Shown here piece by piece: positions 44,207-52,878 of a stretch of 64,000 nt of DNA. The stretch's first letter is position 1, and each line of letters begins with the position of its first letter. The DNA is from Rugosimonospora acidiphila (lineage in GTDB: Bacteria; Actinomycetota; Actinomycetes; Mycobacteriales; Micromonosporaceae): assembly GCF_039543385.1 (NCBI RefSeq), contig NZ_BAABJQ010000009.1, forward strand, positions 1-64,000, read 5' to 3'. The translations under genes were made by a program, and so were the position numbers. Below the pieces are notes generated by a model. The model searched no databases. It was not told the DNA's origin and was given only the letters and a program-made list of their open reading frames with translations.

Positions 44207-45715
44207 GTGAACAAGAAGGCGGTGGCGCTGTTCGGCGCCGCCATGGCAACCGTGCTCGCGCTCGCCGCGTGCGGCACCAACGCGAACGGCGGCTCGTCGA
44301 CCGGCGGGACCGACACGAACGCGACCATCAACGTCGGCTCGCTCTACGAGCCGCAGAACCTGGACGACACCGCCGGCGGCGGTCAGGGAGTCACCGAGGC
44401 CCTCAACGGCAACGTGTACGAGAGCCTGTTCAAGCTCAACGACGACGGTTCGGTGTCCAACCTGCTCGCGACGGGCTACCAGGTCAGCTCCGACGGGCTG
44501 ACCTACACCATCCACCTGCGCACGGGCGTCAAGTTCCACTCGGGCAAGGCGCTCACCTCGGCCGACGTGAAGTACAGCATCCAGAAGGTGCTCGCGCCGA
44601 ACTCGCAGTCCGCGCGCAAGAGCAGCTTCACCGCGGTGAAGGACATCACCACCCCGGACGACAGCACGGTGGTGGTCACCCTGACCAGCCGGTCCATCTC
44701 GTTCGTCTACAACCTCAGCTACGTCTGGATCTTCAACGACCAGGCGAAGAACCTCACCACCAGCGAGGACGGCACCGGCCCGTACCAGGTGGGCACGTGG
44801 AAGCGCGGCTCGACGCTGACCCTCAAGCGCTTCGCCGGGTACTGGGGCACGCCGGCCACCAACGCGGAGGTGGTGTTCCACTACTTCACCGACGCGACGG
44901 CGCTGAACAACGCGCTGCTGACCAACGCCGTGGACGTGGTCACCAGCGAGCAGAGCCCGGACGCGCTGAGCCAGTTCACCAGCAACAAGAACTACAAGGT
45001 GAACAACGGGCACTCGACCACCAAGCTGCTGCTGGCGTTCAACGACCGGGTCGCCCCGTTCAACAACACGCTGGTGCGTAAGGCGATCACCTCGGCCATC
45101 GACAACAAGAAGCTGCTGCAGTCGATCTGGGGCAACTACGGCACGCTGATCGGCTCGATGGTGCCGCCGACCGACCCGTGGTACGAGGACCTCACCAACG
45201 TGAACCCGTACAACGTGAGCCTGGCCAAGCAGGAGCTGACCCAGGCGGGGTACCCCAACGGCTTCACCTTCACCCTGGACACGCCGAACTACGACCCGCA
45301 CCCGACGGCCGCCACGTTCATCAAGGCGGAGCTGGCGAAGGTCGGCATCACCGTGAACATCAACATCATCACGGCGGACCAGTGGTACACGAAGGTGTAC
45401 CAGAACCACGACTTCGTGGCGACGATGCAGGAGCACGTCAACGACCGCGACGTGGTCTGGTACGGCGACCCGACGTTCTACTGGGGGTACAACAACCCGC
45501 AGGTGACCGAGTGGGTCAAGCAGGCTGAGCAGTCCACCACGACGGCACAGCAGACGGCCCTGCTCAAGAAGGTCAACGAGCAGATCGCCAAGGACGCGGC
45601 CAGCGACTGGCTGTACCTGTACCCGCAGATCGTGGTCGCCAACACGGACCTGTCCGGGTACCCGATCAACGGTTTGAACTCGCAGTTCTACGTGTACGAC
45701 ATCAAGAAGAGCTGA
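44207..45715 (+). CDS. Peptide ABC transporter substrate-binding lipoprotein
   Basis: This 502-residue binding protein of family 5 has a signal with lipobox LALAACG near residue 22, then NVGSLYEPQNLDDTAGG, YTIHLRTGVKFHSGKALTSADVKYS and TGPYQVGTWKRG, all typical of DppA/OppA-like proteins. It delivers oligopeptides or similar ligands to the two permeases encoded next. The GTG at 44207 has AGGAG 6 nt upstream. A very strong hairpin follows its stop, so its mRNA may be more abundant than the downstream part. Confidence 0.95.
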   Translation: MNKKAVALFGAAMATVLALAACGTNANGGSSTGGTDTNATINVGSLYEPQNLDDTAGGGQGVTEALNGNVYESLFKLNDDGSVSNLLATGYQVSSDGLTYTIHLRTGVKFHSGKALTSADVKYSIQKVLAPNSQSARKSSFTAVKDITTPDDSTVVVTLTSRSISFVYNLSYVWIFNDQAKNLTTSEDGTGPYQVGTWKRGSTLTLKRFAGYWGTPATNAEVVFHYFTDATALNNALLTNAVDVVTSEQSPDALSQFTSNKNYKVNNGHSTTKLLLAFNDRVAPFNNTLVRKAITSAIDNKKLLQSIWGNYGTLIGSMVPPTDPWYEDLTNVNPYNVSLAKQELTQAGYPNGFTFTLDTPNYDPHPTAATFIKAELAKVGITVNINIITADQWYTKVYQNHDFVATMQEHVNDRDVVWYGDPTFYWGYNNPQVTEWVKQAEQSTTTAQQTALLKKVNEQIAKDAASDWLYLYPQIVVANTDLSGYPINGLNSQFYVYDIKKS

Positions 45716-45720
45716 GCCCA

Positions 45721-45766
45721 CCCGGGCGCCTCCCGCCGCCGCCACCAGCGGCGGGAAGCGCCCGGG
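45721..45766 (+). terminator. Strong intra-operon hairpin
   Basis: CCCGGGCGC-C-TCCCGCCGC (45721-45739) pairs with GCGGCGGGA-A-GCGCCCGGG (45748-45766): an 18-bp stem with one mismatch and an 8-nt loop. It lies between the binding protein and the first permease gene. It can attenuate the downstream genes or protect the upstream mRNA 3' end. Confidence 0.85.
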
Positions 45767-45781
45767 CCGGAAGGATGTCTG

Positions 45782-46747
45782 TTGCTCCACTACCTGCTGC
45801 GGCGCGTGGCGTTCCTGATCGTCACGCTCTTTCTCGCCACCGTCGTGCTGTTCCTGCTGCTGCGCCTGCTGCCCGGCGACCCGGCGAACTCGCTGCTGTC
45901 GGTCGGCGCCACCCCGCAGCAGATCGCCGCCGCGCGCCACGAGATCGGCACCGACCGGCCGCTGCCGCAGCAGTTCGTGACCTGGCTCGGGCAGGTGGCC
46001 ACGCTGAACCTGGGCCACTCATTCGTCAGCACCCTGCCGGTCGGCTCGCAGATCACGTCCCGGTTGGTGGTGACCGTTCCGCTGACGCTGCTGGCCTTCG
46101 CGCTGGCGATCGTCATCTCGGTACCGGTCGGCTTCCTCGCGGCGTACAAGTCGCGCCGCTGGTACGGTGCGGTGCTCGGCGGCGTGTCCCAGCTGGGGCT
46201 CGCGGTACCGGTCTTCTGGCTCGGCATGCTGCTGGTCGTCATCTTCGCGCTGAAGCTCCGGGTGTCGCCATCCGGCGGCTTCCCGGCCGACGACTGGGCC
46301 AATCCCGGCGCCGCGCTCAATGACCTGGTCCTGCCGGTGCTCACCATCGCGCTGGTGATGTCCGCCTCGCTGATCCGCTACGTGCGCTCCGCGACCCTGG
46401 ACGTGCTGGACAGCGACTACCTGCGTACCGCCCGGGCACTGGGCTCCTCGTTCGTCTCGGCGATGTGGCGCCACGGAGTGCGCAACGCGTCGGTGCCGGT
46501 CGTCTCGATCCTGGGCATCGAACTGGCCACCACGTTCCTGGGTGCGGTGGTGGTGGAGAGCGTGTTCTCCCTGCCCGGCCTGGGCAGCCTGCTGGTGCAG
46601 GGGATCTCGGAACACGACTATCCGGTCATCCAGGGCGTGCTGCTGGTCAGCACGTTCGCGGTACTGGTGATCGGGTTCCTCGCCGACCTCACCCAGCGCC
46701 TCATCGATCCCCGCCTCCGGGCGCCGCACCCGGGAGCGGCCCGGTGA
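45782..46747 (+). CDS. Peptide ABC transporter permease (DppB type)
   Basis: This 321-residue permease starts MLHYLLRRVAFLIVTLF (TTG at 45782 with GGAAGGA upstream), has RLLPGDPA near residue 30 and the EAA loop around YLRTARALGSSF. Six hydrophobic segments are seen. The stop overlaps the next GTG (GTGA), so the two permeases are coupled. Confidence 0.94.
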   Translation: MLHYLLRRVAFLIVTLFLATVVLFLLLRLLPGDPANSLLSVGATPQQIAAARHEIGTDRPLPQQFVTWLGQVATLNLGHSFVSTLPVGSQITSRLVVTVPLTLLAFALAIVISVPVGFLAAYKSRRWYGAVLGGVSQLGLAVPVFWLGMLLVVIFALKLRVSPSGGFPADDWANPGAALNDLVLPVLTIALVMSASLIRYVRSATLDVLDSDYLRTARALGSSFVSAMWRHGVRNASVPVVSILGIELATTFLGAVVVESVFSLPGLGSLLVQGISEHDYPVIQGVLLVSTFAVLVIGFLADLTQRLIDPRLRAPHPGAAR

Positions 46748-47601
46748 CCAGCGCGGCCATTGAAACTCCGCAGCGCGTGACCGCGCGCCGGCGGCGACCG
46801 GTCACCCTCGTGGTCGGCTGCGTGCTGGCCGGGCTGATCGTCGTCGTCGCGCTGCTTTCGCTGTTCTGGCTGCCGTACTCGACCTCGGACCTGTCCGGCG
46901 GGCGGCTGGCCGGGCCGAGCGCCGCGCATCTGCTGGGCACCGACAAGCTCGGCCGCGACCTGCTCACCCAGCTGATGGTCGGCGCGCGCATCGCGCTGGA
47001 GGTCGGGTGCGGCGCGGTCGTGCTGGGCGGCATCCTCGGCGTCGCCGCCGGGCTGGCGGCCGGCTTCGCGACCCGCTGGCTGGACGACACGATCGCGGCG
47101 ACCCTGGACATCCTCATCGCGTTCCCGGTGCTGTTGCTGGCCATGCTGCTGGTGGCCGCCCGCGGCGCGTCCCTGGCCACGGCGATCGTCGCCATCGGGC
47201 TGGGCTCCGCGGCGATCGTGGCGCGGCTGACCCGGGTACTGGTCAAGCGGATCCTGGGCCAGGACTACGTCACCGCCGCGCGGACCTCGGGCACCTCGTG
47301 GCCGCGCATCGTGGCCGAGCACGTGCTGCCCAATATCTGGCCGACCCTGGTGGTCAACCTCGCCCTGCAACTGGGCGTGGCGGTACTCGCCGAGGCCAGC
47401 CTGTCCTACCTCGGGCTCGGCACGCCGCCGCCCAACGAGTCGTGGGGGCGCATGCTCCAGGAGGCTCAGGCCACCGTGCTGACCGCGCCGCTGGGCGCGA
47501 TCGCGCCCGGGGTGCTGCTGATCATGCTGGTGGTCGGGGTCAACCTGATCGCCGACGGCCTGCGGGACGTCGCCGACCCGACCCGGAGGCGGTCGCGATG
47601 A
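46744..47601 (+). CDS. Peptide ABC transporter permease (DppC type)
   Basis: This 285-residue permease has the DppC signatures HLLGTDKLGRDLLTQLMVGA and YVTAARTSGTSWPRIVAEHV (EAA loop), plus LSYLGLGTPPPNESWGRML. The N-terminal 25 residues are cytoplasmic and basic. It starts at GTG 46744, overlapping the previous stop by 4 bp. Between its stop and the ATPase gene is a tandem-repeat tract of about 100 bp. Confidence 0.94.
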   Translation: MTSAAIETPQRVTARRRRPVTLVVGCVLAGLIVVVALLSLFWLPYSTSDLSGGRLAGPSAAHLLGTDKLGRDLLTQLMVGARIALEVGCGAVVLGGILGVAAGLAAGFATRWLDDTIAATLDILIAFPVLLLAMLLVAARGASLATAIVAIGLGSAAIVARLTRVLVKRILGQDYVTAARTSGTSWPRIVAEHVLPNIWPTLVVNLALQLGVAVLAEASLSYLGLGTPPPNESWGRMLQEAQATVLTAPLGAIAPGVLLIMLVVGVNLIADGLRDVADPTRRRSR

Positions 47602-47701
47602 CAGGGCGGACCGCGATGACAGCGCGGGTCTCGACGACAGCGCGGGTCTCGACGACAGGGCGGGTCGCGATGGGGCGACGGGTCACGATGAGGAGGCGAT
47701 C
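47594..47701. repeat. 18-bp tandem repeat in the transporter operon
   Basis: Six 18-bp units start at 47594, 47612, 47630, 47648, 47666 and 47684. The consensus is close to CGCGATGACAGCGCGGGT and the last unit carries the AGGAGG of the next gene. They fill the whole gap between the DppC-type permease and the first ATPase gene. Confidence 0.88.
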
Positions 47702-47704
47702 GCG

Positions 47705-48517
47705 GTGAGCCTGCTGGAGGTCGCCGGGCTGTCCATCCACGCGCCGGACGGCCGACCCCTCGTGCGCGACCTGTCCTTCTCCGTCGAGGCCGGCGACCGG
47801 CTGGGGCTGATCGGCGAGTCCGGCTCCGGCAAGTCACTGACCTCGCTGGCCATCATGGGGCTGCTGCCGCCGGGGATGACCGCCTCCGGTCGCGTGGTGC
47901 TCGACGCGCCCGGACTGCCCCGCACCGACGTCATCGGGGCGCCCTCGCGACGGCTCAACCAGCTGCGCGGCCCGGCCGCCAGCGTGGTGTTCCAGGAACC
48001 ACTGACCGCGCTGGACCCGTTGATGCGGGTGGGGCGGCAGGTCGCCGAGCCGCTGCGACGCTGGCGCGGGCTGCGCGGGGCGGCGCTGCGCGAGGCCGTA
48101 CTGGCGGCGCTGTCCGAGGTACGGCTGGACGAGCCGGAGCGCATCTCCCGGGCGTACCCGCACGAGATCTCTGGTGGGCAGCGGCAACGGGTGGCCATCG
48201 CCATGGCGCTGGCCTGCCAACCGGCGCTGCTCATCGCGGACGAGCCGACCACCGCGCTGGACGTGTCGGTCCAGGCGGAGGTGCTGTCCCTGCTGGCCGG
48301 CCTGATCTTGGCGCGCGGGATGTCGCTGCTGTTCATCACGCACGACCTCGCGGTGGTGGCCTCCGTGACGGATCGGGTGCTGGTGCTGCGCGACGGCGCC
48401 GAGGTGGAGTCGGGCACGGTACGCGACATCGTGACCGCGCCCCGCGACCCGTACACCCGGGACCTGGTGGACAGCGCCCGGGCCTTCGACGAGGCGCTGC
48501 CCGGAAGGAGGTCGTGA
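47705..48517 (+). CDS. Peptide ABC transporter ATP-binding protein (DppD type)
   Basis: This 270-residue ATPase has Walker A GESGSGKSLTS, Q-loop VVFQEPLTALDP, signature ISGGQRQRVAIAMAL, Walker B LLIADEPTTALDV and H-loop FITHDLAVV. FQEPLTALDP and ISGGQRQR are typical of the DppD/OppD class. It lacks the long C-terminal oligopeptide-type extension. The GTG at 47705 follows AGGAGG at 10 nt. Its stop overlaps the next ATG by one base. Confidence 0.93.
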   Translation: MSLLEVAGLSIHAPDGRPLVRDLSFSVEAGDRLGLIGESGSGKSLTSLAIMGLLPPGMTASGRVVLDAPGLPRTDVIGAPSRRLNQLRGPAASVVFQEPLTALDPLMRVGRQVAEPLRRWRGLRGAALREAVLAALSEVRLDEPERISRAYPHEISGGQRQRVAIAMALACQPALLIADEPTTALDVSVQAEVLSLLAGLILARGMSLLFITHDLAVVASVTDRVLVLRDGAEVESGTVRDIVTAPRDPYTRDLVDSARAFDEALPGRRS

Positions 48518-49452
48518 TGGCCGCCACGAACCCCGCCGCCACGAACCCAGCGGCCACCACGAACGCCGCCACCACGAACGCCGCCACCGGCCCGATCCTG
48601 GCCGCGCGCGCCGTGAACTTCGCGTACCCACACGCGGCGCCGGTGCTCAAGGACGTGACGTTCTCGGTCACGCCCGGGCGCAGCATGGCGCTGGTCGGCG
48701 AGTCGGGTGCCGGCAAGACCACCCTGCTGCGCCTGCTGCTCGGGCTGACCCGGCCAAGCGCCGGCGCCATCCTGTTCGACGGCGCGGACCTCGACCTTCG
48801 CGACCGCGACCGGCGCCGGGAGTTCCGGCGGGGCGTGCAGACGGTGTTCCAGGACCCGTACTCGTCGCTGGACCCGCGCCAGAGAGTCAGCCGGATCGTC
48901 GGGGAGCCGCTGCGCTCCCTGGGCCTGCCGGGCGCCGGTGACACGGGCCGGACCGCGACGGGCGGGGCATCGAGGGACGGGGCATCGAGGGACGGGGCCG
49001 CGACGGGCGGGGCTGGGTCGCGCGCCGACCGGAAGGCGGAGGTCCGGCGCCGGGTCGCCGAGGCGCTGCACTCCGTCGGGCTGCCCGCCGACGCGGCCGA
49101 CCGGTACCCGCACGAATTCTCCGGTGGGCAGCGCCAGCGCATAGCGATCGCCCGGGCCATCGTCTGCGAGCCGCGGGTGCTGCTGGCCGACGAGCCGGTC
49201 AGCGCGCTGGACGTCACCACCCGGGTGCGCATCGTCGACCTGCTCGCCGAGCTGAAGCGAGAGCGCGGGCTGACCGTGGTGATGGTGTCGCACGATCTCG
49301 GGGTGGTCGCCACGCTGTGCGAGGACATCGCCGTGCTGGAGCGCGGCCGGGTCGTGGAGCAGGGGCGCACCGACGAGGTACTCGGCTCCCCCACCCACCC
49401 GTACACCCGGCGCCTGGTGGACAGCGCTCCCCGGCTGCCGTCCCTGGACTGA
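48517..49452 (+). CDS. Peptide ABC transporter ATP-binding protein (DppF type)
   Basis: This 311-residue ATPase has Walker A GESGAGKTTLL, TVFQDPYSSLDPR, signature FSGGQRQRIAIARAI, Walker B VLLADEPVSALDV and H-loop VSHDLGVV, the DppF/OppF pattern. Two repeat expansions stand out: an N-terminal Ala/Thr/Asn run (about 20 residues) and a Gly/Ser/Arg insert of about 30 residues (GASRDGASRDGA, coding repeat at 48955-49014) between the Q-loop and signature. AAGGAGG is 5 nt before the ATG at 48517. This completes the five-gene importer. Confidence 0.93.
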   Translation: MAATNPAATNPAATTNAATTNAATGPILAARAVNFAYPHAAPVLKDVTFSVTPGRSMALVGESGAGKTTLLRLLLGLTRPSAGAILFDGADLDLRDRDRRREFRRGVQTVFQDPYSSLDPRQRVSRIVGEPLRSLGLPGAGDTGRTATGGASRDGASRDGAATGGAGSRADRKAEVRRRVAEALHSVGLPADAADRYPHEFSGGQRQRIAIARAIVCEPRVLLADEPVSALDVTTRVRIVDLLAELKRERGLTVVMVSHDLGVVATLCEDIAVLERGRVVEQGRTDEVLGSPTHPYTRRLVDSAPRLPSLD

Positions 49453-49537
49453 CCCGAGCGAGGCGCGGCCCGGCACAGCGGCAACGGTCAGGGGTGACGG
49501 TCAGCCGGCGATGGTGGACCCGGAGCCGGGTCCAGGG

Positions 49538-50500
49538 TCAAGCGTTCGCGGCTGACCCGATCGGCGCGCCGAACCAGGCCAGCCCCTGCCCGTGCGGCCG
49601 GGTCCAGGCCAGCGGGGCGCCGTCCAGCGCCAGCACGTTGTGCAGCGTGTCGTCCGGCGGCACCGGCAGCGTTCCGTACCCGACGACCCCCGGCGCCTCG
49701 ATCGCTATCCAGTGCCCGGGCAGCCCGCGCACCACCTCGACGAACGCCTCCCGGCGGGGTGCCGGCACCTGGTACAGCGCCGAGGAGTGGAACACCACCA
49801 GGGTCGCGCCGGCGGGTGCCCGCGCGGCCAACTCCGGCAGGTCGTCCACCAGGTCGCCGCGTACCAGCAGCGGAGGCTCGGCCGCGGCCACGGCCGCCGC
49901 GGCGCGCAGCCGGGCCCGGCGGTGCTCGTGCTCCGGCCAGATCAGGGCGTCCAGCCAGGCGAGGTCGTCCGGGTCGGTCACCCGCAATGGATTGAGGTCC
50001 AGGCCGGCCCGCCACACCACCTCGGGTACCCGGTCCGGCGGCGCGATCCCGCTGGCCGCGCATTCGAGCACCGGCCCACCGGCGCCGACCGTGTGGTCGC
50101 CGTACCGGTAGGAGTACCGGTCGGGGTACAGGCACAGCCCGGCGGAGGCGCCAACCTCCAGCAGCGCGAGCGGCTGGGGCAGCGCGGCGAGCACCGGCAG
50201 CAGCAGGGCGCACCGGCCGGCCTCGTTGGTCTGGGTGGCCCGGGTGCGCATCCGCGCCTCGATCTCGGGCCAGTTCGCCACCGCGTACTCGCGGAACGCG
50301 TCCGGGTCGCCGATCGGGCCGCCGAGCAGCCGGACGACGCCGAAGAGCAGGTTCGGCTGGCGCTTGCCGGGCGGCAGCGTGTCGAGCAGTGCGAGCAGGT
50401 CGGCGTCCCGGGAGACGGCCAGCGACAGCAGCTCGTACGCGGGCGACACGCCGCGCGCCTCACACGTGGCGAACTCAACGTAAGTCTCGGCGATCGTCAT
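49538..50500 (-). CDS. DUF2332 family protein
   Basis: This 320-residue protein matches DUF2332: it starts with TIAETYVEFATCEARGVSPAY, has TQTNEAGRCALLLPVLA, LLEVGASAGLCLYPDRYSYR (a glycine loop that looks like a methyltransferase motif I) and VVFHSSALYQVP. The family may be methyltransferase-like, but the activity is unknown. The ATG at 50500 is used because relatives start near TAETY; an upstream GTG at 50578 is less likely. The 278-bp gap to the next gene holds no clear gene. Confidence 0.85.
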   Translation of the reverse strand: MTIAETYVEFATCEARGVSPAYELLSLAVSRDADLLALLDTLPPGKRQPNLLFGVVRLLGGPIGDPDAFREYAVANWPEIEARMRTRATQTNEAGRCALLLPVLAALPQPLALLEVGASAGLCLYPDRYSYRYGDHTVGAGGPVLECAASGIAPPDRVPEVVWRAGLDLNPLRVTDPDDLAWLDALIWPEHEHRRARLRAAAAVAAAEPPLLVRGDLVDDLPELAARAPAGATLVVFHSSALYQVPAPRREAFVEVVRGLPGHWIAIEAPGVVGYGTLPVPPDDTLHNVLALDGAPLAWTRPHGQGLAWFGAPIGSAANA

Positions 50501-50778
50501 ATCGATATGGTCGCGCCGCGCCACCGGCCCGCGAAACGTGGGCCTGGTCTCACCGCCGTGGGCGTCGTAGTGATTCACGCATTCACGATTTGAAGATAGT
50601 GCATCGATCCGGACCCCTTCCGGATGCGCACGCGAAATCGAGGTTCAATGCGACTCATTCGTGCCGTCATCGCGTGCGTGCTGGCGGTCGGCGTTGGGAT
50701 GTCGATCCCGCACCGACGGGAGTCGTTTAGCAGACCGGTGCCGTGGTCGAGCCGCCCCGCCCGGTCGCTGCCGGGGCC

Positions 50779-51747
50779 CTACCCGCCGGTGCGGTCGAAG
50801 CCGACCTCGTCACGCCACGGGGGGTTCGCGCCGGGGCGCGAGCAGGCGACCGCCGCCACGGTGGACGCCTCGTCGAGCAGGGCCCCGATCGTGTCCGCGG
50901 AGCCGGCGATGCCCGGCAGGTCGGCCGGCCCGGCCACGCCCCGGCGGCACAGGCCGCGCAGCAGGCCGCTGATGAACGCGTCGCCGGCGCCGATCGTGTC
51001 GACGACGGCCGGGCCGGGCCGGATCGGCCGGGCGACCGGCGCCCCGGTCGGGCGGAAGGCGACGCTGCCGCGGTCCGCCAGGGTGATCACGACCAGCGCC
51101 GGGCCGGCCGCCAGCCAGCGCGCCGCGACGTCCGCCGCGGCTGCGCCCGGGTACAACCAGGCGAGGTCGTCGGCGCTCGCCTTGACCAGGTGGGCGACGC
51201 CGACCGCCGATTCCACGTCGGCCCGGGCGCGATCCGGGTCGGATTGCAGCAGGGGCCGGACGTTCGGGTCGTAGCTGACCAGCACGTCACCCCGGTCGCG
51301 CAGCCGGGCGACGAACCGGTGCACCGGTCCCGAACCGGGCGGCGTCCAGGACACCAGGGATCCAAAATGGACGATCGAATGTCCGACGGCCACCGCGTCG
51401 AGTTCCGCGTCCGTCCAGCCGAAGTTGGCGGTACCGTCGACCTGGAAATGGTACGTCGCCGCGCCGTCCCGCAGCCGCACCAGGGCGACCGTGGTGGGTT
51501 GGTCGGTGACCACCGCGGCGGACAGGTCGACGTGCGAACGCTCCGCGTGCTCGCGCAGCAGCATGCCGAACGGATCCGTGGACAGCCGGGCGAGCAGCCC
51601 GGTGCGCACGCCCAGCCGGGCCAGGCCAATCGCGACGTTGTACGGGCCGCCGCCCGCGTGCGCCTGGTACGGCGAGTCCCCGCCATCGACCAGGTCGATG
51701 AGCGCCTCGCCGAGCACGACCACCTCGGGCCGGAGTTCGTGACTCAC
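50779..51747 (-). CDS. PfkB-family carbohydrate kinase
   Basis: This 322-residue kinase of the ribokinase/fructokinase fold begins with VVVLGEALIDLV, has AGGGPYNVAIGLARLG (sugar site) and VVDTIGAGDAFISGLL with the catalytic Asp and anion hole. It phosphorylates a sugar or nucleoside with ATP. The GTG at 51747 is chosen; a repeat tract lies directly upstream and would be in frame if translation began further up. No transporter or regulator for a sugar is adjacent. Confidence 0.9.
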   Translation of the reverse strand: MSHELRPEVVVLGEALIDLVDGGDSPYQAHAGGGPYNVAIGLARLGVRTGLLARLSTDPFGMLLREHAERSHVDLSAAVVTDQPTTVALVRLRDGAATYHFQVDGTANFGWTDAELDAVAVGHSIVHFGSLVSWTPPGSGPVHRFVARLRDRGDVLVSYDPNVRPLLQSDPDRARADVESAVGVAHLVKASADDLAWLYPGAAAADVAARWLAAGPALVVITLADRGSVAFRPTGAPVARPIRPGPAVVDTIGAGDAFISGLLRGLCRRGVAGPADLPGIAGSADTIGALLDEASTVAAVACSRPGANPPWRDEVGFDRTGG

Positions 51748-51798
51748 CACAGCCGATCCACCATCACAGCCGATCCACCACCACAGCCGATCCACCAC
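51748..51798. repeat. 17-bp tandem repeat, three copies
   Basis: Three units of CACAGCCGATCCACCAC (the first ends CAT) at 51748, 51765 and 51782. They sit between the divergent kinase and GNAT genes, where promoters should be. Confidence 0.92.
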
Positions 51799-51846
51799 TC
51801 GCGGTTACGGGCCCGCCCGGGACCGCTCTTGGTAAGGTACCCGCTC

Positions 51847-52722
51847 GTGACCGCCGCCATCACCCGCCGCGACTATAGCGGCGTCGCCGACCTCGCCCCG
51901 CTACTGCGGTTCACCCAATACAACTGGACGCCGGACAGCCGCTGGCACCTCGGCGACATCGCCTGGGAGTTCAGCTTCGCACCGGGCGGCGGGCCGCACG
52001 AGCGGATGGCGTTCTGGGAGCGCAACGGCGAGATCGTCGGGTTCGGTTGGCTGACCCTGCCGGCGACCCTGGCGCTGATGGTCGACCCGCGGCTCGCCGA
52101 CGGGCTGGTCGACGAGGTGGTGGACTGGGCCACCGGACTGGCCGGGCAGCCGGTCGCGGTGGGCGTGCTGGAGACCGAGGCGGCCCTGATCGCGCCGCTG
52201 GTGCGCGCGGGCCGCACGGCCAGCCTGCCCGACCATTTCTTCCTCAACCTGCAGCGCGAACTGTCCGACCTGCCGCCGGTGCCGGAGTTGCCGGCCGGGT
52301 TCACGGTGCGCCCGCTGGCCGACGATGAGCTGCCGGCGCGGGCGGCCCTGCACCGGACGGTCTGGAACCCGCGGCTGACCGACGAGGTGTACGCGGGCCT
52401 GGCCTCGCGCTGGCCGTACCGCCGGGAGTTCGACCGGGTGGCCGTGGCGCCCAACGGCGAACTGGCGGCGTACATCCTCGGCTGGTACGACGACGTCAAC
52501 CGGGTCGGCGAGTTCGAACCGGTCGGCACGCTGCCCGAGTACCGGCGCCTGGGGCTGTCCCGGGCCCTGGGCATCTCGCTGCTGCACGCGTGGCGGGACG
52601 CCGGGGGCCGGCGGGCGCTGGTCTACGCCCGCGGCGACGACGGGTACCCGGTGCCCCGCCAGGTCTACGCCGCCCTGGGCTTCCGGGTGCACGGCCGGAT
52701 CGTGCGGTACCGGCTGCCCTAG
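51847..52722 (+). CDS. Tandem GNAT-type acetyltransferase
   Basis: This 291-residue protein consists of two GNAT-like halves. The N-terminal one is degenerate. The C-terminal one (from about residue 150) has the acetyl-CoA-binding pattern VGTLPEYRRLGLSRALG and LVYARGDDGYPVPRQVYAALG, with GFRVHGRIVRYRL at the end. The GTG at 51847 lies 8 nt after a TAAGGT box, so it may be leaderless. The acetylated substrate is unknown. Confidence 0.82.
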   Translation: MTAAITRRDYSGVADLAPLLRFTQYNWTPDSRWHLGDIAWEFSFAPGGGPHERMAFWERNGEIVGFGWLTLPATLALMVDPRLADGLVDEVVDWATGLAGQPVAVGVLETEAALIAPLVRAGRTASLPDHFFLNLQRELSDLPPVPELPAGFTVRPLADDELPARAALHRTVWNPRLTDEVYAGLASRWPYRREFDRVAVAPNGELAAYILGWYDDVNRVGEFEPVGTLPEYRRLGLSRALGISLLHAWRDAGGRRALVYARGDDGYPVPRQVYAALGFRVHGRIVRYRLP

Positions 52723-52878
52723 GACCAGGGCTTTAGTCGGGACGTCAAACTTTTTCCTCCGGTAGCCGTAATCCGCCCACCTTCCACGCCGTCTACTACC
52801 CGGCGGCGCGGCGCGCGCGGCCCCGCCGGCCGCGCGGATCGTGGCCGCGGACCCTCGGCGTACCAGAAGGAAGAGGCG

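Noticed and set aside
46465..46743. Upstream extension of the DppC-type permease frame
   Set aside because: It overlaps the DppB-type gene in another frame. The GTG at 46744 with a 4-bp overlap is the normal coupled start.
50648..50760. Short plus-strand frame starting like a signal peptide (MRLIRAVIACVLAVGVGMS)
   Set aside because: It has GAGG upstream and a hydrophobic start, but it soon runs antisense into the PfkB gene with shadow-like composition. At best it is the broken start of a lost secreted protein.
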